From CAZBUB01 sp046546355 (GTDB taxonomy: Bacteria; Desulfobacterota; Desulfovibrionia; Desulfovibrionales; Desulfothermaceae): a stretch of 35,011 bases of DNA. Position 1 is the stretch's first letter. Each line of letters begins with the position of its first letter. The stretch lies in the NCBI GenBank assembly GCA_046546355.1, contig JBKGXZ010000011.1, positions 1 through 35,011 on the forward strand. The letters are read 5' to 3'. A program made the translations under genes and the position numbers. This document shows, piece after piece, positions 21,869 through 29,545 of the stretch. Below the pieces are notes generated by a model, which worked only from the letters and a program-made list of their open reading frames with translations, was not told where the DNA came from and searched no databases.

Positions 21869-22576
21869 ATGGAGAAAATCCGGATCATTGAGGTCAAAGA
21901 GGGCATACTCTCGGAAAATGAGCGCATGGCCCGGGAGAACAGGGAACTCCTGGCTGCCCAGGGGACATTCATGCTCAACCTGATGTCCTCTCCTGGGGCA
22001 GGCAAGACCAGCCTGATCCTGGAGACTATCCCCTTGCTCAGGGACAAGTACCGCATTGGGGTCATCGAGGCGGATATTGACTCCAGTGTGGATGCCCAGA
22101 AAATGGATCAGGCCGGTGTCCGGGTGCTGCAGATCAGAACTGGAGGATTCTGTCACCTGGACGCCACGATGCTGGCCAGCGCTCTGCAAGAGCCTGCAGT
22201 CCAGGATCTGGATCTTTTATTTTTGGAGAATGTGGGCAACCTGGTCTGCCCCGCGGAGTTCGATACCGGCGCTGCAGCCAGGGCCATGATTCTCAGCCTG
22301 CCGGAAGGGGATGACAAGCCCTTGAAGTATCCCTTGATATTCAGCGTGTGTCAGGCCCTGGTGGTGAACAAGACTGACTACGCCCAGCTGGCGGAGTTTG
22401 ATTTGCAATTGCTCAGCCAAAGGGCCAGGGCCCTGAATCCTGAGCTGCAAATATTCCCCCTGTCCTGCAGGACAAAGCAGGGCCTGGAGCCTTGGGCCGC
22501 CTGGCTGGAGGAAGGCATTCAGGAGCTTCAGCAGGACAGCGGCTCTCGCGGCAGACAAAAGCCAGGGCTTAAATGA
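21869..22576 (+). CDS. hypB: hydrogenase nickel incorporation GTPase HypB
   Basis: A 235-residue SIMIBI-class GTPase. It has a P-loop SPGAGKTS (41-48), EADIDSS, GGFCHLDA with the Cys-His pair of the G-domain metal site, LFLENVGNLVCP, and NKTD for guanine recognition. It lacks the N-terminal His-rich stretch found in some HypB proteins. It drives GTP-dependent nickel release from HypA. It is the last gene of the operon, and a GC-rich hairpin starts at the base after its stop. Confidence 0.95.
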   Translation: MEKIRIIEVKEGILSENERMARENRELLAAQGTFMLNLMSSPGAGKTSLILETIPLLRDKYRIGVIEADIDSSVDAQKMDQAGVRVLQIRTGGFCHLDATMLASALQEPAVQDLDLLFLENVGNLVCPAEFDTGAAARAMILSLPEGDDKPLKYPLIFSVCQALVVNKTDYAQLAEFDLQLLSQRARALNPELQIFPLSCRTKQGLEPWAAWLEEGIQELQQDSGSRGRQKPGLK

Positions 22577-22611
22577 CCGCGCCCCGAAACAATGCTTGTT
22601 CCGGGGCGCGG
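22577..22611 (+). terminator. GC-rich hairpin after hypB
   Basis: CCGCGCCCCG (22577-22586) pairs with CGGGGCGCGG (22602-22611), with further AACAA/TTGTT pairing inside. The stem is very stable, but CATCTAC rather than a T-run follows. It is a likely transcript 3' end or barrier, not a textbook terminator. Confidence 0.6.
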
Positions 22612-22959
22612 CATCTACAGGAGGAGTAGCCACAACTCTGGGTTGCTTTATATAGAGACTCCTTGCTACGGGCTTGAATAGGCCCGAGGCGCAAGGAAGA
22701 TTGCTGCCCAATGCTGTTTCCCCCTTTGCATTTTGCATGCCACATGTCCTGGGCAGGGACTAGGCACGGCACACAAGGGTTGTGCAGTCTGAAGCAGGTT
22801 TGCAAACAGCAGGCAGTATCTCAGGGGGTGGTTAATTCTGGCACATGTGCATTTGCTGTTTTGCACACATCTTTCCAGACAAGATGCGAGTGCAAAAAAC
22901 TACACAGGATGCCCAGGCGCGGGCCAAGGGCTCGCACCAGCCAAACAAGGAGGACAGTT
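22612..22959 (+). other. upstream region of the osmoprotectant operon
   Basis: About 350 bases that should hold the osmF promoter. A two-tier hairpin occupies 22661-22696 (CCTTGC/GCAAGG outside, CGGGC/GCCCG inside). GTTTGCAAAC at 22798-22807 is a perfect 10-base palindrome. An in-frame extension of osmF to 22711 is open but has no coding character. I see no clear -10/-35 pair. Confidence 0.45.
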
Positions 22960-23898
22960 ATGCCCCGGGTAGTGGTTTTGCTGGCAATGATTCTGGCTCT
23001 AGCCTGCCTTAGCTGCACAGAGCAAGACCAGGAGAGCCAGGCAGAGCAGCCCTTGGTGGTGGCCTCGAAGATAGACACTGAAGGAGCCCTTTTGGGTCAG
23101 ATGCTGGTCCTGCTCCTGCAGGACTCTGGCTTTGATGTCCAGGACAAGACCGAGTTCGGACCCACCAATATTATCCGGGAGGCCATAATTTCCGGCCAGA
23201 TTGATATCTATCCGGAATATACCGGAAACGGTGCCTTTTTCTTTGAGGATATAGACCCTGATACCTGGAAGGATTCCCAACAGGCCTGGGAGAAGGTCAA
23301 GGAGCTGGATGCCAGGGAGAACAGCCTGGTCTGGCTTAAGCCCGCGCCTGCCAATAATACCTGGGCGATAGCGGTGCAGGAGGAGCTGTCCCACGAGGAG
23401 GGCCTGGAGACCCTGGAGGATATGGCCAGGTACGTGAATCAGGGAGGCAGGGTCAAGCTGGCCTGCTCCGAGGAGTTCGTTTCCAGGCAGGATGCCTTGC
23501 CTGCATTCATGGAGGCCTACGGGTTTGAGCTGGAGCAGGAGCAGCTCCTGGTCCTCTCCGGGGGCAACACCGCCCAGACCATCCAGGCAGCTGCCCAGGG
23601 CACCAGTGGAGCCAACTTCGGCATGGCCTACGGCACTGATGGGGCACTGGATGCCCTGGGCGTTGAGATCCTGGAGGATTCCAAGAAGGTGCAGCCGGTG
23701 TACGAGCCAGCTCCTGTACTGAGGCAGGAAGTGTATGAGGAGCATCCGGAGCTGGAAAAGATCCTGGCCCCAGCTTTTGCGGCCCTGGACAAAGAGACCC
23801 TGCAGGGCTTGAATGCCCAGATCGCGGTCCAGGGCAGGTCAGCAGAGGAGGTAGCCCGGGAGTTCCTGCAGGAGGAAGGCCTTATCGACAGTGAATAG
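22960..23898 (+). CDS. osmF: glycine betaine/choline-type substrate-binding protein (OsmF/YehZ family)
   Basis: A 312-residue binding protein. The ATG at 22960 follows AGGAGGAC. A hydrophobic N-terminus ends ALACLSCTEQ, which could be a lipobox, though an atypical one. ASKIDTEGALLGQML, GQIDIYPEYTGNG and NNTWAIAV are the family's ligand-cleft motifs, and FGMAYGTDG comes near the end. It delivers a quaternary ammonium osmolyte to the YehY/YehW permeases. In E. coli OsmF is a low-affinity betaine binder induced by osmotic stress. The protein is Glu/Asp-rich, as expected in a halophile. Confidence 0.92.
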   Translation: MPRVVVLLAMILALACLSCTEQDQESQAEQPLVVASKIDTEGALLGQMLVLLLQDSGFDVQDKTEFGPTNIIREAIISGQIDIYPEYTGNGAFFFEDIDPDTWKDSQQAWEKVKELDARENSLVWLKPAPANNTWAIAVQEELSHEEGLETLEDMARYVNQGGRVKLACSEEFVSRQDALPAFMEAYGFELEQEQLLVLSGGNTAQTIQAAAQGTSGANFGMAYGTDGALDALGVEILEDSKKVQPVYEPAPVLRQEVYEEHPELEKILAPAFAALDKETLQGLNAQIAVQGRSAEEVAREFLQEEGLIDSE

Positions 23899-25090
23899 AG
23901 ACTCTTTGGATATGACCCAGGCAAGCGCTTCCAGGCAGCCGGGCAGATTGGCCTGGAGACCAGATCCTGTGGCCCTGAGCGCAGCAGTGATGAGTCTTGT
24001 GGCCTGCCTCAGCCTGCCATTCGCCAGCCTCAAGGAAGACAGACTGGCTCCGGGCCAGGGCCTGAGCCTGCTGCAGAGCTCTGGCCCTGGACTGGCAGTA
24101 TGCCTGCTCTGGGTGCTGCTGCTTTTGCTCTGTCTGTCAAGGTCCAAGCCAGCCTATCTGCTGCAGTGCGGTCTGGCTCTGGGCGGGGTGCTTGCCTATT
24201 TTATCCTGGCCGGGGAGCAGGCTATAGGATCGGACCAGGCCAGGATATCCTGGGGGCCGGCGTTCTGGCTGGCCCTGTTCGCTGCCTATGTATTGCTCAG
24301 CAATGCCTGGCGCAGGCTGGGGCCTGGCATATCCAGGCTGGGCCTGGGGCTGCTGGTTTTGGTCTGTTTGCTGCTTGTGGGCTGTTCCGGGCTGCTTGAG
24401 CATCTGGCCCTGAGTCGGGAATACCTGCAGCGTCAGGACAGGTTCTGGGCCGAGGTCCTGAATCACGTCCTTATTGCCGGTATTTCCTCTGCAGGCGCGG
24501 TTGCGTTGGGCTTTCCCCTGGGGTTATGGGCCTATTTCAGGCACTCTGGGGCAAGCAGGCTGTTCTTTTTCCTGAACATGCTGCAGACTGTGCCCAGTCT
24601 GGCCCTGTTCGGGATCCTGGTGGCTCCTCTGGCTATTCTGGCCAGGCAGCTGCCTTTTTTGCAGCAGTTAGGGATTCAGGGTATAGGCTGGTTTCCTGCG
24701 GTTCTGGCCCTGACCCTGTACTGTCTGCTGCCGATTGTGCGCAATACCTATGCAGGATTCAATAGCGTGGACCAGGATACTTTGCATGCGGGTCGAGGCA
24801 TGGGCATGACCAGCAGACAGCTCCTGCTTCGGGTGCAGTTGCCGGTGGTCAGCCCGGTGCTCCTGGGCGGAGTCAGGGTGGCTGCTGTGCAGGCTGTAGG
24901 CAATACTGCAGTGGCTGCCCTGATAGGTGCTGGAGGCCTGGGGACTTTTATCTTCCAAGGCTTGGGTCAGGGAGCGTCAGAGCTGATCCTGCTGGGCGCC
25001 CTGCCCACTATCGTGCTGGCCCTGGCCAGCGATATGCTGTTTCGGGCTACTGCCAGGGCCCTTACTCCCAAAGGACTGCAGCAGGGATGA
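23891..25090 (+). CDS. yehY: osmoprotectant ABC transporter permease, YehY type
   Basis: A 399-residue permease. The long N-terminal half with four to five membrane helices (about residues 27-180) ahead of the transport domain is the mark of YehY (385 residues in E. coli) as opposed to the 220-residue OpuCB. The transport domain carries MLQTVPSLALFGILVAPLA, ARGMGMTSRQLLLRVQLP (the coupling loop) and IGAGGLGTFIFQGL. Translation probably starts at the GTG at 23891, which overlaps the osmF end by eight bases and has AGGAGGAAGG upstream; an ATG at 23912 is the alternative. Confidence 0.9.
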   Translation: MNRDSLDMTQASASRQPGRLAWRPDPVALSAAVMSLVACLSLPFASLKEDRLAPGQGLSLLQSSGPGLAVCLLWVLLLLLCLSRSKPAYLLQCGLALGGVLAYFILAGEQAIGSDQARISWGPAFWLALFAAYVLLSNAWRRLGPGISRLGLGLLVLVCLLLVGCSGLLEHLALSREYLQRQDRFWAEVLNHVLIAGISSAGAVALGFPLGLWAYFRHSGASRLFFFLNMLQTVPSLALFGILVAPLAILARQLPFLQQLGIQGIGWFPAVLALTLYCLLPIVRNTYAGFNSVDQDTLHAGRGMGMTSRQLLLRVQLPVVSPVLLGGVRVAAVQAVGNTAVAALIGAGGLGTFIFQGLGQGASELILLGALPTIVLALASDMLFRATARALTPKGLQQG

Positions 25091-26034
25091 TCCATTTCCA
25101 GGCAGTAAGCAAGGACTTCGGCCAGATCAGGGCCCTGGATCAGATGGAACTGGAAGTGGCCCCTGGGGAGCTCTGCGTGCTAATTGGCCCTTCTGGCTGC
25201 GGCAAGTCCACTGCGCTTAAGATGGTCAACCGCCTGGAAGAGCCCTCTGCAGGCAGGGTATATGTGCAGGGCAAAAATGCTGCGGACTTGGATCCGGTGA
25301 GGCTTAGAAGGAGTATGGGCTATGTGATCCAGAGCATCGGGCTCTTCCCGCATATGACGGTTTGGCAGAACATCCAGGTGGTGCCCGGGCTCTTGGGCTG
25401 GGAGCGGGACAGGATCCGAGCCAGGGTGGGGGAGCTTATGCAGCTTCTGGATCTGGATCCTGCGCAGATAAAAGACAAATACCCCAGGCAGCTCTCCGGG
25501 GGGCAGGCCCAAAGGGTGGGGGTGGCCAGGGCCCTGGCAGCGGATCCGGAAGTGCTGCTCATGGATGAGCCTTTCGGGGCCCTGGATCCTATTACCCGGC
25601 ACAGCCTGCAAACCGAGATGCTCAAGCTGCAAAAAGAGCTGCAGAAGACAGTGCTCTTTGTGACCCATGATCTGGAGGAGGCTCTCAGATTGGGCAGCAG
25701 GATAGCTGTCATGCGCCAGGGCAGGGTGCTGCAGTATGCCAGCCCCAAGAGTCTGCTGGCTGAGCCAGCAGATGACTTTGTCTTGGAATTCATGGGCAGG
25801 GACCGAGCCCTGAAGCGGCTCAGCCTGCTGCAGGTAGCGGACAGGATGCAAAGCAGCAGGGGCCTGGAAGCAGGCCAGCACGAGCTAGGGGCCGGAGAAA
25901 GCGTGTCCCCGGAGTCCTCCCTGCAGGAGGCTTTATCCCAGATGCTCTGGCTGAGGACCTCCAGTCTGGCAGTAGTGGACAAACACGGCCAGTTGGTGGG
26001 CCAGCTGCATTACTCGGATCTGTTGGGAGCCTAG
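25087..26034 (+). CDS. yehX: osmoprotectant ABC transporter ATPase, YehX type
   Basis: A 315-residue ATPase. Walker A GPSGCGKST (34-42), the Q-loop in YVIQSIGLFPHMT, signature LSGGQAQRVG, Walker B VLLMDEPFGALD and the H-loop VTHD are all present. A C-terminal tail of about 75 residues ends in a single CBS-like piece (SLQEALSQML; SLAVVDKHGQLVGQLHYSDLL). It overlaps yehY by four bases (ATGA). It powers import of the osmolyte. Confidence 0.93.
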   Translation: MIHFQAVSKDFGQIRALDQMELEVAPGELCVLIGPSGCGKSTALKMVNRLEEPSAGRVYVQGKNAADLDPVRLRRSMGYVIQSIGLFPHMTVWQNIQVVPGLLGWERDRIRARVGELMQLLDLDPAQIKDKYPRQLSGGQAQRVGVARALAADPEVLLMDEPFGALDPITRHSLQTEMLKLQKELQKTVLFVTHDLEEALRLGSRIAVMRQGRVLQYASPKSLLAEPADDFVLEFMGRDRALKRLSLLQVADRMQSSRGLEAGQHELGAGESVSPESSLQEALSQMLWLRTSSLAVVDKHGQLVGQLHYSDLLGA

Positions 26035-26038
26035 GTAC

Positions 26039-26773
26039 ATGCACGTGTTGCGCAGTCAACTCAAGCTCCTGATCCTGTTGTTAATATTCCTGCTGCTTCT
26101 GCAGCCCGGCACCTGGGAGCTGCTCTTGACCCTGCTTATTCCTCAACCTTTGAGCCAAGTCTACTCCAGGACCAGTTTCTGGGAGCTGCTGGGCCAGCAT
26201 GCCGTTTTGGTAGGGGCAGCTGGACTGGCTTCTTCCCTGGTCGGCCTAGCTCTGGGGATTTTAGTCACCAGGCCCTGGGGCAGGGAGTTCCTGCCAGCTG
26301 TGGACAGTCTGGCCTCCATGGGGCAGACCTTTCCTCCAGTGGCGGTACTGGCCCTGGCCGTGCCAGCAGTGGGCTTCGGCTTCCCGCCCACATTCATAGC
26401 CCTGTTGCTGTATGGCATGCTACCAGTGGTGCGCAACAGCATAGCCGGCCTGCAGGCAGTGCCTACCTCTGTCAAAGAGGCTGCTGCAGGCATGGGCATG
26501 TCCAGGCTGCAGATCCTGCTCAAGCTGGAGCTGCCCCTGGCCTCCGGGGTGCTTATGGCAGGGGTGCGTACCAGCGTGGTCATCAATACCGGCACCGCGA
26601 CTCTGGGGGCCACTATTGGCGCTGGAGGTCTGGGAGCTCCGATAATGGCCGGCTTGATAGGCAATAAGCCGGCCTTTGTGCTGCAGGGCGCTATCCTGGC
26701 CGGGTTGTTCGCAGTCCTCCTGGATAGAATCCTGGACAGGCTTCAGTCCAGGATGGCCCGCATGGGAAGCTAG
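26039..26773 (+). CDS. yehW: osmoprotectant ABC transporter permease, YehW type
   Basis: A 244-residue permease with about six membrane helices, the same length as E. coli YehW. Its coupling loop is AAAGMGMSRLQILLKLELP and GAGGLGAPIMAGL follows. Four bases separate it from the ATPase gene. With osmF, yehY and yehX it completes the canonical four-gene order Z-Y-X-W. Confidence 0.92.
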   Translation: MHVLRSQLKLLILLLIFLLLLQPGTWELLLTLLIPQPLSQVYSRTSFWELLGQHAVLVGAAGLASSLVGLALGILVTRPWGREFLPAVDSLASMGQTFPPVAVLALAVPAVGFGFPPTFIALLLYGMLPVVRNSIAGLQAVPTSVKEAAAGMGMSRLQILLKLELPLASGVLMAGVRTSVVINTGTATLGATIGAGGLGAPIMAGLIGNKPAFVLQGAILAGLFAVLLDRILDRLQSRMARMGS

Positions 26774-26797
26774 AGAAGCAAAGCATAAGGAGCAGTT

Positions 26798-27577
26798 ATG
26801 GATGACCAGCAGATACTCTGGCAGCAGGAAGGCAGTGTCGTGCGGCTGGTTTTGAACCGGCCGGATATCCGCAATGCTGTAACCGGGCAGGAAATGATAG
26901 ACGAGATCGAGGCTGCCTGCGCCAGGATCAACCAGGACCCGGACGTAAAGGTTCTGGTGCTGACAGGCCAGGATCCGGCCTTTTCCTCCGGGGGGAACCT
27001 CAAGGACATGCTGCACAAGCGAGGCATGTTTGCGGGCAGCCCAGAGCAGATCATGGAGAATTACCGGCAGCAGGTGCAAAGGATTCCCAGAGCTGTGTAC
27101 AATGTGCAGGTACCCAGCATCGCTGCGGTCAACGGCCCGGCTGTGGGGGCGGGCTGCGATCTGGCCCTGATGTGCGACATGCGAGTGGCCTCTACCCAGG
27201 CCGCATTTGCAGAGTCCTTCTTGAATGTGGGCCTTATTCCCGGTGACGGCGGGGCCTATTTTCTGCCCCGGGTTGTGGGTCAGGCCAGGGCAGCGGAGAT
27301 GACCTTTACTGGCAGGGTTATCCAGGCTCAGGAGGCAGAGCATATAGGCCTGGTGAACAGACTTGCAGAGCATGAGCAGCTGATCTCCAGCACTATGCAG
27401 CTGGCCCGGGAGATAGCGGTTAAACCCGGGGCTGCTTTGCGCATGTCCAAGCGGTTGCTCAGGCTCAGCCAGTCCAGCAGCATGGAACAGATGCTGGAGC
27501 AGTCAGCAGCCTATCAAGCCCTTTGCCACACTACAGAGGAACATATGCAGGCCCTGCAAAACATTTTGGAAAAGTAG
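26798..27577 (+). CDS. enoyl-CoA hydratase/isomerase (crotonase) family protein
   Basis: A 259-residue crotonase-fold protein with AAGGAG before its ATG, 24 bases after yehW. The oxyanion-hole motifs are kept: FSSGGNLKDM and NGPAVGAGCDLALMCD. The two catalytic Glu positions of classic enoyl-CoA hydratase look changed: an Asp in GAGCDLAL where E144 stands, and FAESFLNVGLIPGDGG in place of F-G-Q-P-E, which puts Phe at the E164 site with a Glu two places earlier. It may therefore be an isomerase, a hydrolase or a hydratase of an unusual CoA ester. Its place in an osmolyte-import operon recalls carnitine/crotonobetaine metabolism, but that is speculation. Confidence 0.85.
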   Translation: MDDQQILWQQEGSVVRLVLNRPDIRNAVTGQEMIDEIEAACARINQDPDVKVLVLTGQDPAFSSGGNLKDMLHKRGMFAGSPEQIMENYRQQVQRIPRAVYNVQVPSIAAVNGPAVGAGCDLALMCDMRVASTQAAFAESFLNVGLIPGDGGAYFLPRVVGQARAAEMTFTGRVIQAQEAEHIGLVNRLAEHEQLISSTMQLAREIAVKPGAALRMSKRLLRLSQSSSMEQMLEQSAAYQALCHTTEEHMQALQNILEK

Positions 27578-27580
27578 GGT

Positions 27581-27620
27581 CCTAAAAAAGGCCCGGGCTG
27601 GGAAGCCTCGGGCCTTTAGG
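27581..27620 (-). terminator. rho-independent terminator of the qmo operon, probably bidirectional
   Basis: AAAGGCCCG (27587-27595) pairs with CGGGCCTTT (27609-27617), with outer CCTAAA/TTTAGG pairing. On the minus strand the stem is followed by an unbroken T-run (complement of the A-run at 27584-27589), 23 bases past the qmoD stop. It also closes the plus-strand transporter operon. Confidence 0.8.
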
Positions 27621-27642
27621 AAAGATTGCTGCCAGTGATGTT

Positions 27643-28302
27643 CTAGAAGCCGAAATCCCCATCGCTCATGTCGTCGCTAAAACCAAAGTCAGCCTCAGGC
27701 TCCTTGGTCTTGCCCTTGTCCTCTGCAGCTGCTGCAGGGGCTGCTGCTCCAGCTTCGCCGGAGACAGTGACCACTCCGTGCTTTTTGACCTCTTCTATCT
27801 TGGCCAGCAGGTCGTCCACCTTCTGCAAGTAGTCGTCCACCTTGGAGGCTGAGGCTATAATCTTCTTTTCGCCTTCCTCCTTCATCTGAGCCTCAAAGTC
27901 CTGGACCTTGGTCTCCAGACCGGCGATCTTCTTCTGGTTCTCCTCTAGCTGGCCCTCGTACTGGGCTATCTTGTCCTTTTGCTCCTGGATGGTTTGCTTG
28001 TACTCCTGCAGCTGGGAAAAGATATTGTCCACTTCCTCCTGCACATCTGCAGGCAGGCTCAGAACCGAGACATTCTCACCCAGCTCAGTGACTTCCTCGC
28101 GCTTTAGGCGGGTCAGCTCAGGATGCTGCTCGTAGATCCAGGCCTTGCTGATGCCAGAGGCAAAAGGGGCAAACTCCTTGTCTACCTGCTTCTGGGTCAT
28201 GAAGCTTAAGAGGTCCAAAACATCCTGGTTGTACTCCCCGGGCTTGCCCCTCAGGAAGGCCGTGAATGTCTGTATGGGAAATACTTTCCGAGCTTCTGCC
28301 AT
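27643..28302 (-). CDS. qmoD: QmoD-type protein (conserved gene behind qmoABC)
   Basis: 219 residues from the ATG at 28302 (AAGGAGG before it; the longer frame to 28386 is rejected). It corresponds in position and type to the hypothetical protein behind qmoABC in Desulfovibrio (DVU0851 in D. vulgaris). Residues 1-65 form a conserved head (MAEARKVFPIQTFTAF; DVLDLLSFMTQKQVD). Residues 78-165 are a long coiled coil. The tail is an Ala-rich linker and an acidic end with DFGF twice. It has no membrane segment and no cysteine. It is probably cytoplasmic and works with Qmo, by an unknown mechanism. Confidence 0.85.
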   Translation of the reverse strand: MAEARKVFPIQTFTAFLRGKPGEYNQDVLDLLSFMTQKQVDKEFAPFASGISKAWIYEQHPELTRLKREEVTELGENVSVLSLPADVQEEVDNIFSQLQEYKQTIQEQKDKIAQYEGQLEENQKKIAGLETKVQDFEAQMKEEGEKKIIASASKVDDYLQKVDDLLAKIEEVKKHGVVTVSGEAGAAAPAAAAEDKGKTKEPEADFGFSDDMSDGDFGF

Positions 28303-28318
28303 GATAGCCTCCTTAATT

Positions 28319-29530
28319 TTATAGGACAAACAATTTATCCTGTTTGCTTTGGATTTCTGTGGAGATCCTGCCCATGCGCCTAGCATAGGCCAAAGCAGCC
28401 ACCCTGTAGACCAGATGCCCCAGCTTGGACCAGGGCAGGTAGGCGATGAGCATGAATACGCTTATCAAGTGCACATAATAGATGATATATGCCAGGGAGG
28501 CCACGTTGGCCAGCCTGAAAAGCTGGCTCAGGATACCGCTTAGGGCAACTACCCAGAACACCCCCAACAAGTACCAGTCATAGTAGGAGGAAGCGTCCCT
28601 GCCGGTATCATTGAGCCTTCTCTTGGTGATGTACACTAGGCCCACGACCATGGCTATAGCCCCAAGGTTGGCCAGGATCTTGACCGGGTTCCATAAGGGC
28701 ATGGGATACTGCATGTGCAGGAAGGGTACCACCTTGCCCCCCCAGTGGGTAAAAGCCACGATACTGGTGACCACGAGCAAAGCAATGAAGCTGTAGAATA
28801 GGACCAAGTGGCCTTTGAACTTTTCCTGGTTAGTTTCTTCCTCTCCGCAGTCCTGCCATTTCTTGTGGGTCAGGACCTCCTCCTTGATGACCTGGTACAG
28901 GCTGACCCAGATGTTGGGTGGTTTTTTGTAGCCCACCACAAAGGTCTTAGGCTGGGATTCGAAGCCTGCTGCCATATTCATTATGCCTTTGTAGAAGCTA
29001 TACAGCACGAACAGGGCCGCCAGGCCAAAAATTGGATCTATGGTATAATCACCGGGGAAGATCAAGCCGAAGATAATTTCCCCGTTTTCAGTGGGGAAGG
29101 GGCTGCCCTGCAGGGAGCCAGTAACCAGCCAGACCAGGAGGTAGATAATCGCCGGGATAGCTATCAGTTTGGGCAGGTGCTTGGCTGAGCTCATCCATCT
29201 GCCCAGGAACTCTGGCCCAACCAGGTTGCGGTAAGCCATGTTGCGCAAGGAGGCCATGAGCTCTCCAGGCTTAGCGCCCCTGGGGCACAGCTCGGAGCAT
29301 TGCCCGCATTTGTGGCAAAGCCACATGTCAATGTCCTGGACCAGTTTGTCCTTCTGTCCCCATTGGGCCCAGACCATCTCCTTGCGGGGGAAGGATCTGT
29401 CCATAGGTGACAAGGGACAGACCACACTGCAGGTGGCGCATTGGTAACACTTCTTAAGATCCTGGCCCCCTGCAGCGCTTAGGTCCTGAATAAACTGCAG
29501 ATCCGGCTTGATGCGCTGAACGTTTGCCAT
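28319..29530 (-). CDS. qmoC: QmoC, membrane subunit of quinone-interacting oxidoreductase
   Basis: A 403-residue fusion of an HdrC-like iron-sulfur part and an HdrE-like cytochrome b. CYQCATCSVVCP and CHKCGQCSELCP (residues about 25-85) hold two [4Fe-4S] clusters. About six membrane helices follow from residue 115, with His residues placed for b hemes. It takes electrons from menaquinol and passes them to QmoAB and on to APS reductase. GAGGAGG precedes the ATG, 15 bases after qmoB. Confidence 0.94.
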   Translation of the reverse strand: MANVQRIKPDLQFIQDLSAAGGQDLKKCYQCATCSVVCPLSPMDRSFPRKEMVWAQWGQKDKLVQDIDMWLCHKCGQCSELCPRGAKPGELMASLRNMAYRNLVGPEFLGRWMSSAKHLPKLIAIPAIIYLLVWLVTGSLQGSPFPTENGEIIFGLIFPGDYTIDPIFGLAALFVLYSFYKGIMNMAAGFESQPKTFVVGYKKPPNIWVSLYQVIKEEVLTHKKWQDCGEEETNQEKFKGHLVLFYSFIALLVVTSIVAFTHWGGKVVPFLHMQYPMPLWNPVKILANLGAIAMVVGLVYITKRRLNDTGRDASSYYDWYLLGVFWVVALSGILSQLFRLANVASLAYIIYYVHLISVFMLIAYLPWSKLGHLVYRVAALAYARRMGRISTEIQSKQDKLFVL

Positions 29531-29545
29531 ATGACTCCTCCTCGC

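Noticed and set aside
22850..22870. TGGCAC...TTGC resembling a sigma54 promoter upstream of osmF
   Set aside because: GG and GC are 13 bases apart instead of the required 10.
22711..22959. N-terminal extension of the osmF frame
   Set aside because: The extra 83 residues look non-coding. The ATG at 22960 has AGGAGGAC and starts a normal signal sequence.
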